Of a stretch of 64,000 nt of DNA, positions 1 to 11,468 are shown in pieces. The stretch spans positions 1,222,835 to 1,286,834 of the forward strand of contig NC_037265.1 of NCBI RefSeq assembly GCF_000002425.4, in the 5' to 3' direction. Positions within the stretch are counted from its first letter, which is position 1. Each line of letters starts with the position of its first letter. The notes under the pieces were generated by a model. That model did not search any database. It was not told where the DNA came from and worked only from the letters and a program-made list of their open reading frames with translations. The translations under genes and the position numbers were made by a program. This stretch comes from Physcomitrium patens. Lineage: Eukaryota; Streptophyta; Bryopsida; Funariales; Funariaceae.

Positions 1-399
1 AACCATAATTAATATAAAATAATGATTATTATATAATAAAATATATTGTATTATTATTGGCAAACTTTTCTAATGGAAAAAATTCTAATTATATTATTGA
101 TATTTAATGATGCATCTCACATATTGCTCTAATACTTGATCAATCTGTTTTATTTATCAATCAATTTGATGATGGAAAATCAAAGAAAATTTTATATTCA
201 CCTTCAATATTTTAAAAAATCTAAAATCTAAAATCTAAATCTGAATAGAAATTGAATTCTTCTATTTGCTATAGTGTCTTTTAGTAATCAATGATAGCAA
301 TAAATATTGTTAAGAAAAAAATTAGTTGTTTCTTCACTTATAATAGATTTTGTATATAATAAAGAAATAATATCTTTGATTTTAAATAAATATCACCTG

Positions 400-402
<3 letters not shown>

Positions 403-437
<35 letters not shown>
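403..437. repeat. (AT)n microsatellite
   Basis: About 17 AT units. Similar tracts recur throughout the AT-rich parts, for example 10898-10940, 15066-15097 and 22209-22242. Confidence 0.95.
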
Positions 438-441
<4 letters not shown>

Positions 442-3400
442 TCTTCTTTATTAAAGGCCATCAAAAAACCTCTAAAGATTAATTATAAGATCTTATATCT
501 ACTATATCTTGTATGTAGAAAAATTATTACAAACTTCTAGAGCTTATAATTGTGCTTTATCTTTTGGAACATATAAGGATATTTAAAATGGAGTAGATTA
601 TTATTAAATATAAACTTTAAAGTATTATGAGATTTAGAATATTTATTTATTTTTAATATTATAAACAATAGAATTTGAAGATATACTTGATTGGACTTAA
701 TTAAAAAAATGTTGAATCAAAAATTAATGTTGATTTTATTTTTCAAAGATAAAATTGATGTAACTTCAAATGAATAGTTTATTATTGATTAAAAGTATCA
801 TTTTTTTTTTGGTTTAAGATAAGAATATCTAAAAATAATATCTAATAAATTGTGTTATTTTATTAGCTAATAAGTAATTTCAAATATAAATCTTAATAAG
901 CATATACTTTAATGTGTTTGGCAACAATTCAAAATACATCTTGAAAAACAATACTCTAAGTTTTAAGATCTATACAAATAGTCACTAGATTAGAAATGTT
1001 TTCTAAATAATGGAACCATTCTTGAAAATAATCTACAATTTCAAGAATTTTTTTTGTTATGGATCTTATAATTGATTTTAATTTCTGAATTTTCTCTTAA
1101 ATAAAAAGTCACATGGTGAAGTTCGTTATTTGTTCTAATTTATAAAAATACAAAATTCAAAGCAAAGTTTAATATATTTTTTTTATAAAAAATACCTAAA
1201 AAATAATAATCATGATATAAGATTGGTGCAAAGTAAAAATTGATTTTAAAGTTTCATGTAATATTTTAATTTTTTTATTCTACTCAAGTTTATTTTTAAA
1301 ATTAAAATATATAATTGTAATTTAAATTTTTTTTAAAAATTAATAATAATTTGATAGTAATTAGAAAATTTTAAAAAATCATTAGACATCTCTTATTATT
1401 TTTAGAATCTTCAAATCCATGAAAGTTTGAACTTTCTTAGTATCCATCAAAAGACCATCATTTGAATGATATATCCTAAGGAATAAACTTAAATTGTGTG
1501 AAATATACACCTTTTCATCTTAGCGTATAATCTTGCATCTCTAAGTTTTTTTAATATATGACAAATATAAAATTTATAATTGTTTATATTCTTAGAATAT
1601 ATTAAAATATTATTTAAATAATAAATAATCAAATCATCTAAAAAATCTCTAAAAATATCATTTATTAGATGTTAAAAAATAATTGGCATATTTGTGAGTC
1701 TAAACATCATAGCATTGTATTCAAAATATCCGTATAAGGTTTAAAATACAATCTTCTATTTATTTTTTTATTTTTTTAATACTTATTAAATTTTATGCTT
1801 TTCATAGATCTTAGCTTCATTAAATTGATAAAAAAAATAAAATATCAAAGATAGAGGGTTCCTATTTTTAATAAAAACTTTATTGAGTCATTGATTATCT
1901 ATACACATCTATAGTAATCCATCTTTTTTCTTCACAAATAAGATAAGAGCTTTTCTTGGAGATTTTGAATGGTATATAAAAGAATTTATACTTAAGAGAA
2001 TATTATGAGATTGAAAGATGATTTATAGATAAAATTTTGTGATTATGTAATTATAGTTGTGGTAAATGTGTGTTGTCAATTTGAACTTGATCAAATGATT
2101 CATTTGAGGGTTATTAAAATTTAAAAGTATTGAGGCCAAAAAAATTGAGTTTAGAAGAATTGTGAGGATTTCTAAGATTTTTGCAACAATCTACCAATTA
2201 GATTAATATAAAATTTTATATACTAATATTAGACTTAATTTTTAATAATTATATAATATTTGAAAGTAATTAGACAATAAAATCAAGACATATTAGGACT
2301 AGAAGATTTGTATCAAGGTTGGAGATAGAGAGTAGTTGATATCCAAGCAATTTATGAAATTTATCTTTTATTTGGTATTTTCAATATTCTTCAAATTATT
2401 TACACTTTTTTTCTACTCATTAACTAAAAAGTAACAAAATTTTGAATTAAAATTTATAATTAAATTATTGATTGTTGAAGTTTTAATTTATTGTAGGATT
2501 TGGCTTATAATTTAGGATTTTATTAAAATTTGATTTAAGATTTAGGATTTTATGAAATTTATATAGGATCTTATTAAGATTTATTTAATTTTTTTAGATT
2601 TAAATTAGGATTTAATTAGGGCTTATTTAATATTTATTCAATATTTATATATGATATTTTTTTATTTTATTATTATTTTTTTAGTATTTTTATTTTTAAT
2701 ATTTCAAAATTATTTTTATTATTTTTTTAGGATTATTTTTTAAATATTTTATTAAAATATATTTATGATTTTTTTATGTTTCTTTTACAATTTATTTAAG
2801 GCTTTTTTTGGATTTGATTAAGTTTAAATTATGATTGTTAGGATTTAATTAGGACTAATTTAGAATTCTATTAGAATTGTTAAGACCTTATTTTTGTAAT
2901 TTCTAATTTACCTTCCACATCCTAGTATCCAATGTATTCTCAAATAAGACTTAACATAATACAACCACATTGAGATTCACTTATATGACTTTTAGATTGA
3001 AATTAAAATACTAATTATCACACTTTATAACAAAATTAATTATTTGATTCAACCTTCAAGGATTAAATAAGTTTAGCATGAATTTCTTTATATCATATTA
3101 TAATCTATAGATGAATTGGCTGATAAGTGCAATATCATCTCATTTATTATCAATTGCAAGTTGTTAGAATTTTGAAACATGTAATATTAATGACTGATTA
3201 TTTTGATGTAAAATAAAAATATTATTAGTTTTAATACAAATTATATCATATTTTTTATATATAAATTAAAATTTTACTAAAATAAAACTTTTAAATTATT
3301 TAATATTAAATTATATTATTTAAAAAAAGATAAAAATTATAGTAAAGCAAAATTTGAAAGTAGTATTTATATAAACCTAACTTGTGAGCTTAGAGTTGAA

Positions 3401-3479
3401 TAATTTTAAGATTGAAGTTCAATCACTAATTATATTTGATTAATGAATCCTTAAATTATAAATCCTTAAAATTTTGATC

Positions 3480-3677
3480 TTATACCATCAAATTCTTAAA
3501 TAAAGAAATTATTGATTCTTTAATATTTGAACAATGTTCAATTATAGAAGAAGTAATATGATTTAGTATAGATATTGAAGCAGTCTCAATTATTTCTATA
3601 TCGTTTCTTTTGACAAATATTATTATTTCTTGTAGTAGTAAATTGAGTTGATGAAATTCAAGCATTAAATCCCTCAT
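3480..3677 (-). pseudogene. gag N-terminal fragment of remnant A
   Basis: A 65-codon open frame containing FHQLNLLLQE and a run ending LFKNLMV. It aligns with MHQLNLPPQE and LLEKFDG in the gag fragment at 5287-5499, including the shared 'TASIS/TTSIS' and 'IIEHCS/IMEHPS' blocks. In chromovirus gag the KFDG motif begins the structural domain, so this is the variable N-terminal arm. It lies 330 bp inside the LTR at 4011-4417, as expected for gag. The frame is closed at both ends by decay. Confidence 0.65.
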
Positions 3678-4010
3678 TTGTTCTTATATTTGTGCCATTA
3701 TACTTTTTATTTTTGTAAATTTTGCTGTAATAACTCAATAAAAAGCATATATCTAATATTACTTTAGACAAATATAAGAAAAAATTCAAGAATTAAGAAG
3801 ATTTTTAAAATAATATTATTTTAAAAGTAGATAATCCACAATTTTTAATATGCTTATGTCTTATTAAGAAAAATAAATAATCTACTTTAAATCAAAAAAA
3901 AGATAAAGCTTTAATATTATAAATATATTCTTATAAATCTTTAAACAAAAAAAACTTGAAGAATGAAAATAAACATATGAAATTCAAAAAAAGATAAAAA
4001 TATATGTATA

Positions 4011-4417
4011 AATATATATAAGAAGAAACTTAAATGGCTATTATCAAAGACTAAGAAGCTATAGATTCTTGAAACTAGATTAGAAGCAAGAAAGGAGTTA
4101 ACAAGAGTAAGAAAAGTCTTACTTTTGTCTCTATGTATACTATCTAATTATGAACTATTTGGCAATGTTCTATAGGACCTCTAACACGTGTTTAACTTAC
4201 AAAACAAGTTTTCTTTATGTGCAAAACATATCCAATTTATTGGCCAAGTTTTTAAGCTAATAATCATCCATAAATATAAATAAAGCCAAATCTCCATCTA
4301 TAAAATTTCTAAAAAGCTTGTTTGTAAGGTATTATACAATTTACATATTTTTCTTTTTTTCTATCTAACTCCTCTTATCTAAATAATTATTAATGTCTAC
4401 TATGTTTGTCACAACTA
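4011..4417 (-). repeat. Chromovirus LTR (5' LTR of remnant A)
   Basis: It matches the LTR at 30.5-31.1 kb along its length: 'ggctattatcaaagactaag', then 'aagcaagaaaggag', the tctctatgtata TATA-like block, 'tggcaatgttctataggacc', 'acaagtt', 'ccaagttttaa', 'atctataaaatttct' and an end at 'tgtttgtcaca'. Read on the minus strand it begins TGTGACA, consistent with a TG-starting LTR. It is shorter than the 560-580 bp of the best copy through small deletions. Confidence 0.75.
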
Positions 4418-4429
4418 TTATTTTTTAGA

Positions 4430-5060
4430 TAAATATCAACAAAATTAGATTTGCTTACAAGAATGTTAAAACATAATAACAAGCTTTTACTTTTCAAATA
4501 AAACTATTGAAGCTAGAGTTGCTAAATAAAATATGGATATAAAGAAACATATTGTCAGATGCCAAATTCAAGTTTACAAAGACTAAGCATAAGCAACTCA
4601 CCTCTTTGCCTTGAGAGATCTTAAATAAACCTTTGTTGATTCAAATATAGCATATAATGTTTTGATAGTATGAATCAAAGATGTGGTTTTGTGGGGTCTT
4701 TTTTTTAGGTAGAAGAGTGGAGAAGTGGAACAGTTTGTAACCTCCAATATAACAAGTATTGCTCAAGTGGAAAAGTCACCTCTCCCACACTGGCACACAA
4801 TCTTCAGACCCTTCTTGTCCTTACTCTGTCGCTCTGTGCCCCCACCAAAGCCCGTAAGCGTCCTCGCATGTCAACCAATCACCCCAAAGTGACCTCCCGA
4901 CCTAACCACCACCATGACAGGAATGCTCCAACGCTCACCGGCATCGCATGAACTCACTCATTAGTCCACTTTCTTACATCCTTCCCCCACGCCACGCTAG
5001 CCTTAGCAGACAATGCAAAAATGTGACTCCTAGCACCAAAAGTAATTAAACATGGACACG
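4430..5060. other. Less decayed patch with an LTR-leader-like core
   Basis: From about 4690 to 5030 base composition jumps to near 50% GC inside otherwise AT-rich DNA, and C-rich words survive. The segment 4725-4790 resembles the leader next to the LTR of copy B at 30420-30480: 'tttgtaacctccaatataac' against 'ccgtaaccttcaaaatacaa', followed in both by 'caagtgg'. No convincing reading frame was found. It may be part of a younger related element on the minus strand, or a host remnant. Confidence 0.3.
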
Positions 5061-5229
5061 TTAAGAGTGAATTATTTCTTTTTTTTTATTATTTTTATAA
5101 GAATTAATATATTAGGAATTGTAAATTACTCTCTTCTAAATTAATATTATCTTTAATATTTTTATTTTATTTTTAAGTCTTATCTTTTATTTATCTTGAG
5201 CAATATTAGATATCTTCTCTTCTTTAAAA

Positions 5230-5499
5230 ATGATCATAGTAGAGCTTCTTGAAATAAAAAATGAAATAGCATAAATACAAGAAAAATTGAAGGAATCAAT
5301 GCTTGCAATGCATCAACTCAATTTACCACCACAAGAAACAACAAAAATGACAAGGAAGAAAGATATAGAGATGATTGGAACTACTTCAATATCTGCACTA
5401 AATCATGTCTATTTTCCTATAATGGAACATCCTTCTAGTATTACAAAACCAAAGATTGCACTTCTCGAGAAGTTTGATGGCAGAAGATTCAAATTTTGA
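5230..5499 (+). pseudogene. gag N-terminal region, copy C
   Basis: Reading from the ATG at 5230 gives MIIVELLEIKNEIA, a stop, then IQEKLKESMLAMHQLNLPPQ and on to LLEKFDGRRFKF, where a TGA interrupts. KFDG followed by KF is the usual start of the chromovirus gag domain, and copy B has KFDGTRSKF. Coverage ends at an insertion near 5510. A single in-frame TAA precedes the main open part. Confidence 0.65.
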
Positions 5500-5509
5500 A
5501 GATTTATTA

Positions 5510-6790
5510 TTATCATGATAGAGAGAGTTTACCTCAAGAAAGTGTTAGGCTTCTAGTTGCCACTAAATGTTCAATCAAGTCTAAGATATTAAAGTTCCAA
5601 GTTTATATATATAATATTTTTTTCTTTTAATACAATTACATCAATACATAAGCCTAAGTATAAAAAAAATTATCCAAATATATGATAAAATATCTTAAAA
5701 CCTTATATATCCTTATGGAATTTTTTTCTTAAACTTCAACAGTTCATATTTTATAATTGGATCATCCAAACAAACTAAAATATTACATGAAGTATTCATA
5801 TACTTTCAACAACTACCAAAGCAAATTTCAACTCTAAATTCATTACAAATCTTGAGATATTGTCAGAATCCTTACAGTAGCTTTAAATCCTTGCTTACAT
5901 ACACCTGTGAGAAATTTTCTTCATATATCACAAAATAAGTACTCAAATACCATGAAAATTCAATCCATAGCTTTTTAACTTAATAACACTCATTTGTAGA
6001 AATTTTGAGTAAAAAATTCATCTAGAAACTTAAGATATGGCTCCAACTATTATTATCAACAAAACAACTCACTTACTATCTTCAAATTATATGTATTGTC
6101 TTTAACACCTTATAACTCCTTTATCTAGACTTAGAATTTATCAAACCATACATAAAAAGTTTAGCTGAGAAAGTGCTCTCTTTAATCCTAATTGCTGATC
6201 ATTTGTTGCTTTTCGTAAATATATGTTATGCCTCAAAGAGTGATAGTAGATATGAAATTCATACCTTAACTTTGAGTACCTATAATTTCTTTATAAAAAC
6301 TCCAAATCATACAAAATTTACACCCAAATTATATCCAAAAACCTAAAATTATTAGTCTTAGTCTTTAAAGCTCGAATGACCTTAAAAAAAAAAATCCTAA
6401 TTCCTAATAAGACCTTGAGTAGCCTCCTTGAAGTCCATTGGGTATGACATTTGACCAATAGGAATGAAGATCTTCACTCCTTGCCTTCATCCAATCATAC
6501 CTTGCTTTCATCCTTCTTAATAAGCTTTTTAATAGTTTAGAATTTCATCTTTAGACTCCAAATTTTTCCTAAGTTTTATACTAAATATCTAAATCCTACA
6601 TAATATAAACACTATAATCAAAATAGAAAAACCTCCAAATAAATTTCCTTATATCAACTTTCTTTAAATTTACTTACTAACCATTCTAATTTACATCAAG
6701 ACTTACAAACATAATATATGTTTTAATTAATTTTTACATACTATAAGCAACTACAATATGACAACATTACTATAATTCAATGATGATGCC
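5510..6790. other. Insertion of unknown type within gag of copy C
   Basis: Between the gag KFDG motif and the zinc knuckle, copy B has about 660 bp but copy C has about 1395 bp. None of the intervening copy C sequence resembles gag. It is A/C-rich on the plus strand, has no frame longer than a few dozen codons, and carries a better-preserved stretch at 6420-6500 ('gaagtccattgggtatgaca'). It may be a solo LTR or non-autonomous element. I could not find terminal repeats or a clear target duplication, so its class stays open. Confidence 0.45.
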
Positions 6791-6830
6791 AACATCTTTT
6801 TTACACATATATTTAAAAATAGAGGATATA

Positions 6831-6956
6831 CAAATTGATGCTATACATTTCAAACCTCTTATTGAGTAAGAAAAGACTCATCAGTATCAAGAAGGACTGT
6901 ACTTATATTGTAGAAAACCTAAGCACACTATTCAATATTGTCCAAAGTAGCAATAC
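6831..6956 (+). pseudogene. gag zinc knuckle, copy C (first Cys lost)
   Basis: The frame reads QIDAIHFKPLIE, stop, EKTHQYQEGLYLYCRKPKHT and IQYCPK. This is the chromovirus nucleocapsid region ending in a CCHC knuckle. The first cysteine position holds Tyr (LYLYC), while the second Cys, His and final Cys remain. Copy B has the same Tyr (29310-29360). A TGT-to-TAT change explains it. Confidence 0.65.
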
Positions 6957-7033
6957 AACCACAAAACGAGGAGTATGATCATCAAAGAAGATAGTATGTC
7001 AAAAAATAAGTTTGTTGAGGTATAATAAGGACC

Positions 7034-7420
7034 ATGCCACTAGAATCTTATACAACACCTAGTGAAGGTCCTATTCTCTCTTCAAAATCCTTTTCTTGTT
7101 TTAAAATAAATGTTATTTTAAGACCTAAACATTATAAAGCCTCTACCTTCTTAGATTCTAAAGTCTCAGTGTGTTTCTTAGATGAAAAATTTGCTAAAAG
7201 GTATAACATACTTTTACTGAAGAAAACAAATGTGTTTCACATAGAAGTCATAGATGATCATCTATTGTCTTCAACAAATGTTATTCATGAAATTTTTCCT
7301 ATAAAAGTAGTAATTATTGATTATAATAGCTTTGTAATATTTAATATCATTAAATTTCTTTTTAATTCAATTATTTTAGATTTATCATGGTTAAAAAAAT
7401 ATAATCTAAAAATAGATTAG
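7034..7420 (+). pseudogene. Retropepsin (aspartic protease) domain, copy C
   Basis: A 128-codon open frame, the longest in this copy. It follows the chromovirus protease pattern: TFLDSKVSVCFLDEKFAKR, then LLLKKTNVFHIEVIDDHLLS, FNIIKF and LDLSWLKKYN. The catalytic D-S/T-G triad is reduced to DSK, since the expected Gly-Ala is read as Lys-Val. The frame is open but probably inactive. It lies just after the zinc knuckle and before RT, the normal pol order. A TAG ends it at the Trp expected after KKYNLKID. Confidence 0.8.
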
Positions 7421-7839
7421 ATTTTTTATAGTCTTAATTTTTTTCAAAGGTATAACTAAGAGTATAGTTGATCAAGTAGAAAGTCATAAATTTAATGCAA
7501 TTAAACTTGTATTTGTAGATGTAAGAGCTTTCTTGCATGTTAGAAAAGAATTATTATCTTATGTCATTTATTATGCACTTGTTTCTAATGGCAGAAAGAC
7601 TTCAAGTAGCATTCCAAACCAATATTAAGATTTTAAAGATATATTTGAGAAGAAAAATAGACATATTCTATCAAAACATTATCCTTATGATTGCTCAATT
7701 GACCTTCAAGAAGGAATTCAACTATCATTTGGACCAATTTATAATTTATCACAAAATGAGTATGCTAAACTTAAAAAGTATATTAAAATAAATCTGACCA
7801 AGAATTTATATGCTATTTCAAATCTCTAATAAGAACTAC

Positions 7840-8580
7840 AATTTTATTTGTAAAAAAAAGAATGAATTATTGCAAATGTGTGTCAATTATCAAGAACTCA
7901 ACAAAATCACCATAAAAAATAAGTACCTATTATTTTAATATCTGAACTTCTTGATCAGTTCAATCAAGCTAAGACTTATATAAAAATAGATCTATGAAGA
8001 GCATACAATCTAGTACGCATTAATGAAGGAGATGAATAAAAGATTGCATTTCAAACATGGTATGGATATTTTGAATACAATGTCATGCCTTTTGGACTTT
8101 CAAATGCACTTACAGCTTTCCAACATCTAATAAATAATATTTTTCAAGAGTTTTTAAATGACTTTTTATTTGTTACCTAGAATATATCTTAATATATTCT
8201 AAGAACATAAAAGAACATGAACTTCATGTTCGTCATGTAATACAAAAATTAAAAGATGTAGGACTTTATATCAAGATAGAAAAGTATATATTCCATACTA
8301 CTCAGGTTGGCTTCTCAAGATATATCATTTCAAATGATAGAATTATGGTGCATCTTAAGAAAGTTAAAACTATTATGGATTAAAAGATTCCAAAAATGTT
8401 AAGAGATGTCAAATATTTTTTGGAATTTGCTAGTTACTATCAAATCTTCATGAAAAACTTCTCTAAAATTATAGCTCCACTTATGTGTTTGACTTATAAA
8501 GACAAACTTCAATGGAATCAAGAAGCAGAAACACCATTTGAAGCTTTAAAAATAATCTTTATTTTTGTGCCATTCTTGTA
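7840..8580 (+). pseudogene. Reverse transcriptase domain, copy C
   Basis: Recognisable blocks are KKNELLQMCVNYQELNKITI, TYIKIDL-stop-[42 protein letters not shown] and, in the open piece at 8396-8680, DVKYFLEFASYYQIFMKNFS with LTYKDKLQWNQEAETPFEAL. These are the fingers, palm and connection of Gypsy RT. The region expected to hold the YxDD box (near 8170) is disrupted. CGA-to-TGA and TGG-to-TAA changes account for most stops. Confidence 0.8.
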
Positions 8581-8740
8581 CTGCATTGTCTTTTCTAAAC
8601 CATTTTATATGAAAACAAATGCATTAGACCATAAGAAACTTGAATACTTTATGTCAACACATGTTTTGAATTGTTGCTAAGCTTGTTGGAGCATATCTTT
8701 GTAAAGATTTGATTTTAAGATCACTTATCAATTAGAATAA
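8580..8740 (+). pseudogene. RNase H domain with internal deletion, copy C
   Basis: FSKPFYMKTNALDHKKLEYF is followed by MSTHVLNCC. In copy B, the first Asp-containing block (FIETNTSDS) and the TNHKNLEYF block are about 60 codons apart. Here they are fused directly, so the middle of RNase H, including the catalytic Glu region, is gone. The junction lies near 8625. Confidence 0.7.
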
Positions 8741-8959
8741 TAATAAGGTTTATTAGTCATTGTTTTTAGATATTTTTATCTTGCACCAAAAGAAGGAGAT
8801 GTATCTTTTGATCAACAAAGAAGGATTTTCTTGAAGCTAAAGCATTTTTAATTTTGAGTAATAAAATCAATACTGACTATTAATTCAATCTTTGTCAAAA
8901 AAAAACAATCAAGAATGTTCTCTAATCTTCTTGTTCATAGTATCAAAAATCTTTTTTTT

Positions 8960-9960
8960 AAGTCTCATGATACTTCTAAGTTTAAGTTCAAAAATAGCCT
9001 ATTCTATTTTGAATGATACCTATATATTCCAGAAGAAGAAGCATATTTATGTATTCTTCAAGCATGTCATGACTTTCTAATGGCTAAATATTTTGGATAT
9101 AATAAGACTTTAGAATTTATATCCAAAGATTTTTGGTAGCTACAAATATAAAAGGTAGTGAAAGAATTTGTTCAATCAAATGATGTTTGTTGAAGGTCAA
9201 AAATTCCTTGTCATCCATCCTATAGACTTTTCCAACTATTATCCATTCTAAAACAAATATGGTCTTCTATTTCTATAGATTTTATCTCAAATCTTTCAAT
9301 CTCAAAATTTTATGATTTTATATTTGTGATAGTAGATCATTTCACCAAGATGGCATATTTTATATCATATACAAAAGCTATCACAAGTAAAGAAATAGCC
9401 AAAATTTTCCATGATAACATCTATTGCTATCATAAATTACTTAAGGATATTATATTGAATAGGGGAACTCAGTTTGTATCAAGATTTTGAAAAATACTTT
9501 TCAAGATTCTAAAAGTAGATATAAAACTATTTTCAACTTTCTATCATCAAACTGATGGAGAAACAGAGCATATACATTAAATTTTAGAGCAGTATTTGAG
9601 GTGCACCATCAACTACCATTAAGATGATTGGACAACTCTTTTACCATTAATAAAGTTTTTTTTTTTATAATAACATGATAAATTTTTTTATGTAATAAAT
9701 ACCTTTTTTTGCTGATTATAGTTATCATCCACAACTTGATGCTTTTGACTTTTCAAAAGTTAATAATCCTACAGCAAAAGATTTAAGAAATCATTTATAT
9801 GAACTATGTACAATAATAAAGGCATAACTAAAAGAAACTTAAGAGCAACAAAAGAATAATATGGATGCTTATCAAAAAGAATAACCTTATTTCCATGTTG
9901 GTGATAAGATATGGTTACTTTATTATAATATTAAAATTATTCACCTTTGTGATAAGTTGG
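8960..9960 (+). pseudogene. Integrase domain, copy C
   Basis: Decayed integrase text in several frames. The HHCC-side block runs from 9020 to 9160 (YIPEEEAYLCILQACHD-like). The catalytic core runs from 9270 to 9600, with wording equivalent to SIDFISNL and FVIVDHFTKMAYF near 9330. 'ctatcatcaaactgatggag' at 9541-9560 encodes the YHQTDGE motif. The 9890-9960 region resembles VGDKIWLL. Frameshifts and stops are frequent. Confidence 0.7.
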
Positions 9961-10037
9961 ATTATGATAGACTTAGATCATTTTCTATTTTTAAATAAGT
10001 TAATTTAATTGCTTATCAATTATATTTATCAAAGTTT

Positions 10038-10241
10038 ATGAAAATCCATCTCATATTTCATGTATCTCTTTTAAAGCCATATAAGACAATGGATATCCTA
10101 GGAAGAAGACAAATACCACTACTTCCTGTAGAAGTCAGTAATAATCAAAAATTTGAGGTAGAAGAAGTCTTAGACTCAAGGTGGGGTAGACATAGGTTAG
10201 AATATCTTATTCATTTGCATAGATACAATATTAGCAAATGA
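10038..10241 (+). pseudogene. Integrase C-terminus and chromodomain, copy C
   Basis: A 67-codon open stretch begins MKIHLIFHVSLLKPYKTMD, the conserved end of chromovirus integrase. It continues FEVEEVLDSRWGRHRLEYLI followed by HLHRYNISK. That is a classical chromodomain start (FEVEEILDSR) with the aromatic cage partly changed: the usual HWRGY is HLHRY. Such domains target integration to marked heterochromatin in known chromoviruses. It ends where the TWEPV tail is lost to a stop. Confidence 0.85.
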
Positions 10242-10427
10242 ATATAAGAGCCAGTAAAAAATCTTACAAATACAATAAAGAAATTCAAAGCTTTTCATCA
10301 AACATATCTATCAAAATCAAGAAGAATGATAACAAACCTTTGTTATAAAATAAACATAATTTAGAAAAGATTACATTTAATCTTCTATCCTTGTTTGTAG
10401 TTTTTGTATAATTGTAGCATTAAGAAG

Positions 10428-10850
10428 ATGGAGAATCAACATCCAATAGATTCAACTCAAGAGCCATTATTTACTAATTTATTGAATGAGATATTGTAAG
10501 TATCATAGCCTTTAAGATGACGCGATAGAAATGAAGACCTTCAAGAACAACATGTTTTTCTTTGAATAAATGGCAAGTTATAATGCATTTGGTATCATGA
10601 CTTGAGAAGAGACTCTCAATATTTGGTGATTTTATTGGAGGTATAAACAACTTCTAATAATATTATAAATATTTTGTTTGAAGGAAGTTAGAAAGGTTTT
10701 AACAATGATCAAATAATACGGTGGTATTGTCACCTTAAAATGAGACATTATCAATGGTTGAAAGGACCTATCAACTACCTTCAAAAGATACAAAGATCAG
10801 AGTATGTGGCAAATACAATTTGCCATATCTTAGACTATATCAATATGTGA
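10428..10850 (+). pseudogene. ORF3: conserved extra frame of the chromovirus, copy C
   Basis: ATG to TGA is exactly 423 nt, the same as in copy B. The frame reads MENQHPIDSTQEPLF, then RNEDLQEQHVFL, IWYHDLRRDSQYLVILLEV, LFEGS, NNDQIIRWYCHLKMRHYQWL, KGPINYLQKIQRSEYVAN and TICHILDYINM-stop. About seven stops within it (TAA, TAG, TGA) sit at CAA, CAG, CGA, TGG or similar codons. Conservation with copy B is strongest in this one frame. It starts about 190 bp after the chromodomain and ends about 37 bp before the LTR. I recognise no known domain. Aromatic Trp/Tyr-rich central text and the absence of a signal peptide or membrane segment argue against an envelope protein. Confidence 0.65.
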
Positions 10851-10886
10851 TCATCACTCTTCAAGGAACTTGTTCCTAGAAGAAAG

Positions 10887-10893
10887 AATAATG

Positions 10894-10944
<51 letters not shown>

Positions 10945-11468
10945 AATTATTATCTAAGTAATATAAATAGATAGAAGTAGATAAAAATAAATCAATTTTA
11001 TAATATCTTCTAAAAAAAACTTTTTAGAAGCTTTTTAGACGTTGGTTTGATTTTGCATGTATTTATAATTAATTGATAGATTAGAAACTTGGTCAACAAA
11101 CTAATCACATGCTATATGTGTTGGTAGCTTACAAAACAAGCTAACTATGTGGTATCTATGTAAAAAACTTGCCTTATAAGTTCAGATATGTTTCATGCAA
11201 AATCAACATGCATTTGGAGGTCATAAAAAACATTGCCACATACATCTTAAGTAGATAGTATATATAGAAGCAAGAGTGAAGTCTTCTTCACTCTTTTCAA
11301 CTTCTTTCTTGCTTCTATTTTAGTTTTAAGAGTCTCTAGTTTCTCTATCTTTTAGCAATAGCCATTCCAGTTTCGTTTTTAATATGCATACTTCTCTATT
11401 TGTATTTTTTCATATTCCTTTGAAATAGTCTTACTTACTTATTTGCTTTTATCAAGTTTTCATCTTTG

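Larger units (their letters stand above)
1..4010 (-). mobile_element. Chromovirus remnant A, internal region (Ty3/Gypsy)
   Basis: Heavily decayed minus-strand Gypsy sequence that enters from outside the window. RNase H/RT-like wording around 900-2000 matches the better-preserved copy at 27.3-28.6 kb base by base in places: the patch near 910-960 pairs with 27370-27400, and 1920-1960 with 28380-28420. A gag N-terminal frame lies at 3480-3677 and is homologous to the gag of the copy at 5287. The leader up to about 4010 contains a 'gataatccac' motif like that of copy B. The order RNase H, RT, gag, LTR from left to right fits a minus-strand element. No intact frame longer than the gag piece remains. 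The stretch 2440-2880 is low-complexity AT with repeated 'ggattt' words. Confidence 0.75.
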
